From NCBI GenBank assembly GCA_021160705.1, contig JAGHBZ010000439.1, positions 1-17,988 on the forward strand: a stretch of 17,988 nucleotides of DNA. Reading direction: 5' to 3'. This DNA comes from Candidatus Sumerlaeota bacterium (GTDB lineage: Bacteria; Sumerlaeota; Sumerlaeia; MWCT01; JAGHBZ01). How positions within the stretch are numbered: the first letter of the stretch is position 1; each line of letters begins with the position of its first letter. Under the pieces are notes generated by a model. The model made no database searches, was not told where the DNA came from, and saw only the letters and a list, made by a program, of their open reading frames with translations. This document shows positions 16,258-17,988 of this stretch, piece by piece. A program made the translations under genes and the position numbers.

Positions 16258-17415
16258 ATGCGCATAGGAATTGATGCTTCAAGTATTTTGCCGATTCGCA
16301 CTGGCGTGGGAAACTACACCCTGAACTTGCTAAATTCACTCCTCCGAGTAGACGAGAACAACGAGTATATCATTTTTATGAACTCCTATTCACAGCTGAC
16401 CCCTGAACTCCCTTTTCTCAAAAAGCCAAATGTAAAAGTTAAACGATTCCATATTATCGGACCTTTGTTATTGCACCTATGGCGATTTTTCAACGCTCCT
16501 CCGATTGAACTCTTCGTAAACAAAGTGGACATCTTCCACTCACCCGCCGGGATTATTATTCCGCAATTAAAAGGGAAAAGAGTGGTGACCATTCATGACC
16601 TCTATTTTATGGAGCATCCTGAGAACACTGATTTCCTGGGTGGCAGATACCTTTATCACACGCTACCACACAAAATACATAAGGTAGACAAAATCATCGC
16701 AGTCTCTCATTCTACAAAGTCGGCTATTGTGAAATATTTAAAAGTACCACCTGAGAAGATTACCGTCATCTATGAAGGAGTAGACTTTACTCGGTTCAGA
16801 CGAATATATGATAAAGCCACGCTTGGCTTGATTCGTGAGGAATACTGTCTGCCTTCGCAGTTTATTCTTACAGTCACTACCATTGAGCCGCGAAAGAATA
16901 TTGAGGGTTTGCTCTTTGCGTATCGTCGCCTGAAACAAATACTTAACAACCCGCCTAAACTTGTCGTGGTCGGACGAAAAGGATTGAAAGGTGATAAAAT
17001 CACTGAAACCATACATCAGCTTGGTCTTTACCGGGATGTTATCTTCACTGGATATGTAAGCGACGACCATCTCCCATTGATTTACAACAATGCACTGGTA
17101 TTTGTGTTTCCATCATTGTCCGAGGGGTTCGGATTACCCGTGCTGGAGGCAATGGCTTGTGGGCTTCCTGTGGTGAGCTCCGACATTCCCGCACTCAGAG
17201 AAATCGCCAGTGATGTTGCTGTGTTTGTTGACCCCACCAATTATTATTTGATGGCTGAAAAACTCAAAGAACTTATCATCAGCCACAAACTCCGACACCA
17301 ATTGCAGGAAAAGTCTCTTCAACAGGCACGTCATTTTAGCTGGGAGAGTTGTGCCCGAAAAACCCTCCACCTCTACAAAGAAATAACTTTAGGGGTCAGA
17401 CCTCAGAATCACTAA
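16258..17415 (+). CDS. GT4-family glycosyltransferase (GT-B fold)
   Basis: 385 residues from the ATG at 16258 (MRIGIDASSILPIRTGVGNY), the usual family start; a TTG 33 bases upstream is less likely. The N-domain has the nucleotide-sugar transferase layout with VDIFHSPAG, VVTIHDLYFMEHPE and KIIAVSHSTK. The C-domain has VTTIEPRKNIEGLL, VVVGRKG, VIFTGYVSDDHLPLIYNNA and the GT4 signature PSLSEGFGLPVLEAMACGLP with the EX7E pair E289 and E297, which binds the donor nucleotide sugar. It probably adds a hexose to a surface polysaccharide or O-antigen in the cytoplasm; donor and acceptor are unknown. The last residues (about RPQNH) and the stop codon lie inside the repeat element that begins at 17396, so the original C-terminus may have been replaced. 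Confidence 0.94.
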   Translation: MRIGIDASSILPIRTGVGNYTLNLLNSLLRVDENNEYIIFMNSYSQLTPELPFLKKPNVKVKRFHIIGPLLLHLWRFFNAPPIELFVNKVDIFHSPAGIIIPQLKGKRVVTIHDLYFMEHPENTDFLGGRYLYHTLPHKIHKVDKIIAVSHSTKSAIVKYLKVPPEKITVIYEGVDFTRFRRIYDKATLGLIREEYCLPSQFILTVTTIEPRKNIEGLLFAYRRLKQILNNPPKLVVVGRKGLKGDKITETIHQLGLYRDVIFTGYVSDDHLPLIYNNALVFVFPSLSEGFGLPVLEAMACGLPVVSSDIPALREIASDVAVFVDPTNYYLMAEKLKELIISHKLRHQLQEKSLQQARHFSWESCARKTLHLYKEITLGVRPQNH

Positions 17416-17786
17416 AGTTTGAGATTTTTATTTTGCTCACTCTCCGCATAACCAGCTTGTTATCCTGCTCTGCAGGCTCCTTTATAGACCTCAGGAGATT
17501 TTTCTCTTTCATTTATAAGGAAACCAAGGCTCCAGGAAATATCAGTGATATTATCACGCAGCTCCGCGAAGGAATTCTAAAAATCAAAAAGGGTTGTGCG
17601 TAAGGAAAAGTCGTTATCTCCTGCGCTTCCTGGCTTCCTTATTGTAAAAAAAGTATCAATAAGGAATCCAGGAGAGCAGGATAGGTCTGAGATAGTAAGG
17701 TTTTTCGCCTCAATCAGAAAAGAAATTAATACTACGGTATGCCTGCAACAAGGCAAATCATAAACTTTAGTGAAATTGAGGTCTGA
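17396..17786. repeat. ~390 bp inverted-repeat-bounded element overlapping the glycosyltransferase 3' end
   Basis: Positions 17396-17420 and the complement of 17762-17786 match at 22 of 25 bases, sharing TCAGACCTCA and CACTAAAGTTT. The enclosed DNA has no transposase. It includes an irregular CTCCTTTAT/ATAAGG palindromic stretch (about 17465-17545) and copy B of the dispersed repeat. Ends of the form GGGGTCAGACCTC recall elements mobilised by REP-associated (IS200-like) transposases, which is an inference from memory. The only open frame inside, ending DIITQLREGILKIKKGCA at 17603, has no recognisable family and is probably not a gene. Confidence 0.6.
17571..17759 (-). repeat. Dispersed repeat element, copy B (inverted relative to 4559-4747)
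   Basis: The complement of this stretch aligns nearly without gaps to 4559-4747. Shared blocks include TTGTTGCA, GAGGCGAAAAA, CTCCTGGATTCCTTAT, CCAGGAAGC and CCTTTTTGATTTTTAGA. Its core is a strong hairpin: 17628-17644 (TCCTGGCTTCCTTATTG) pairs with 17657-17673 at 16 of 17 positions around an A-rich 12-nt loop. The hairpin is better paired than in copy A, where the arms have shifted. Confidence 0.75.
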
Positions 17787-17925
17787 GAGGCTGTCCGATA
17801 ATGCGAAATTTGAGAAAATGTAATCAGACAGTTAATTCTGCAACCTTAATAATGTCAAGTATCTTTCTGCGAACCAGATAGTTAATAATTTATTAAAAAT
17901 TGAATTGTCAGACAGCCTCTCTGAC
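17781..17925. repeat. ~145 bp MITE-like unit with 18-bp terminal inverted repeats
   Basis: GTCTGAGAGGCTGTCCGA (17781-17798) and the complement of 17908-17925 agree at 16 of 18 bases. The interior (17799-17907) is AT-rich, non-coding, and repeats short CAGACAG-like and AGTTAAT pieces. Ends rich in GGCTGTC are common in insertion sequences, so this may be an IS-derived deletion remnant (inference). It overlaps the right end of the preceding element by six bases. After it, 17926-17988 shows nothing I can identify. Confidence 0.6.
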
Positions 17926-17988
17926 CCTACAACTCCCAGAAATCATTCAAAGATTCCCTTGCCCCTCCCAAACCTTACATAGTAATAA

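Noticed and set aside
17349..17603. 84-codon plus-strand frame after the glycosyltransferase
   Set aside because: It starts out of frame inside the glycosyltransferase and runs through repeat-element DNA. It has no known domain.

Overview
The window looks like chromosome from an uncultured diderm (Gram-negative-type) bacterium of moderate GC. Heptose-activating RfaE2, a lipobox-bearing lipoprotein paired with an RND/MMPL exporter, and surface-polysaccharide-type enzymes point to an outer membrane. The accB-accC-asp23-amaP order occurs in Firmicutes and, as far as I know, in several candidate phyla such as Omnitrophota-like lineages. I cannot place it more closely from sequence alone.

Layout: (1) Positions 1-5074 are an eroding accessory stretch. 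They hold an inverted-repeat block (91-345), two broken SAM methyltransferase genes on the minus strand (465-1345 and 1542-2165), a 725-residue membrane-anchored pectinesterase-like beta-helix protein (2340-4517), a ~300 bp repeat element (4550-4858), and an 8-bp tandem repeat (4893-5050). (2) Positions 5075-9343 (minus) form a lipid and envelope block: plsY, then a LolA/DUF4292-like lipoprotein whose stop codon directly abuts the start of an 849-residue MMPL/RND transporter. (3) Positions 9553-17415 (plus) are mostly housekeeping: an AmmeMemoRadiSam-type radical SAM enzyme, accB, accC, an Asp23 protein with an apparent frameshift, its membrane anchor AmaP, rfaE2, a small UvrD-tail-like protein, gatC, a small DnaJ-domain protein, and a GT4 glycosyltransferase. 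(4) Positions 17396-17988 are repeat-derived. An inverted-repeat-bounded element supplies the stop codon of the glycosyltransferase, contains a second, inverted copy of the 4.6-kb repeat, and abuts a ~145 bp MITE-like unit.

Functionally, accB/accC (malonyl-CoA for fatty acids), plsY (first acylation of glycerol-3-phosphate) and the lipoprotein/MMPL pair all bear on membrane lipid supply. rfaE2, the glycosyltransferase and the dead methyltransferases bear on surface glycans. I found no tRNA, rRNA, CRISPR array, intact transposase or defence system. The most unusual material is the family of dispersed palindromic repeats and the beta-helix surface protein. No clearly new multi-gene system is evident.
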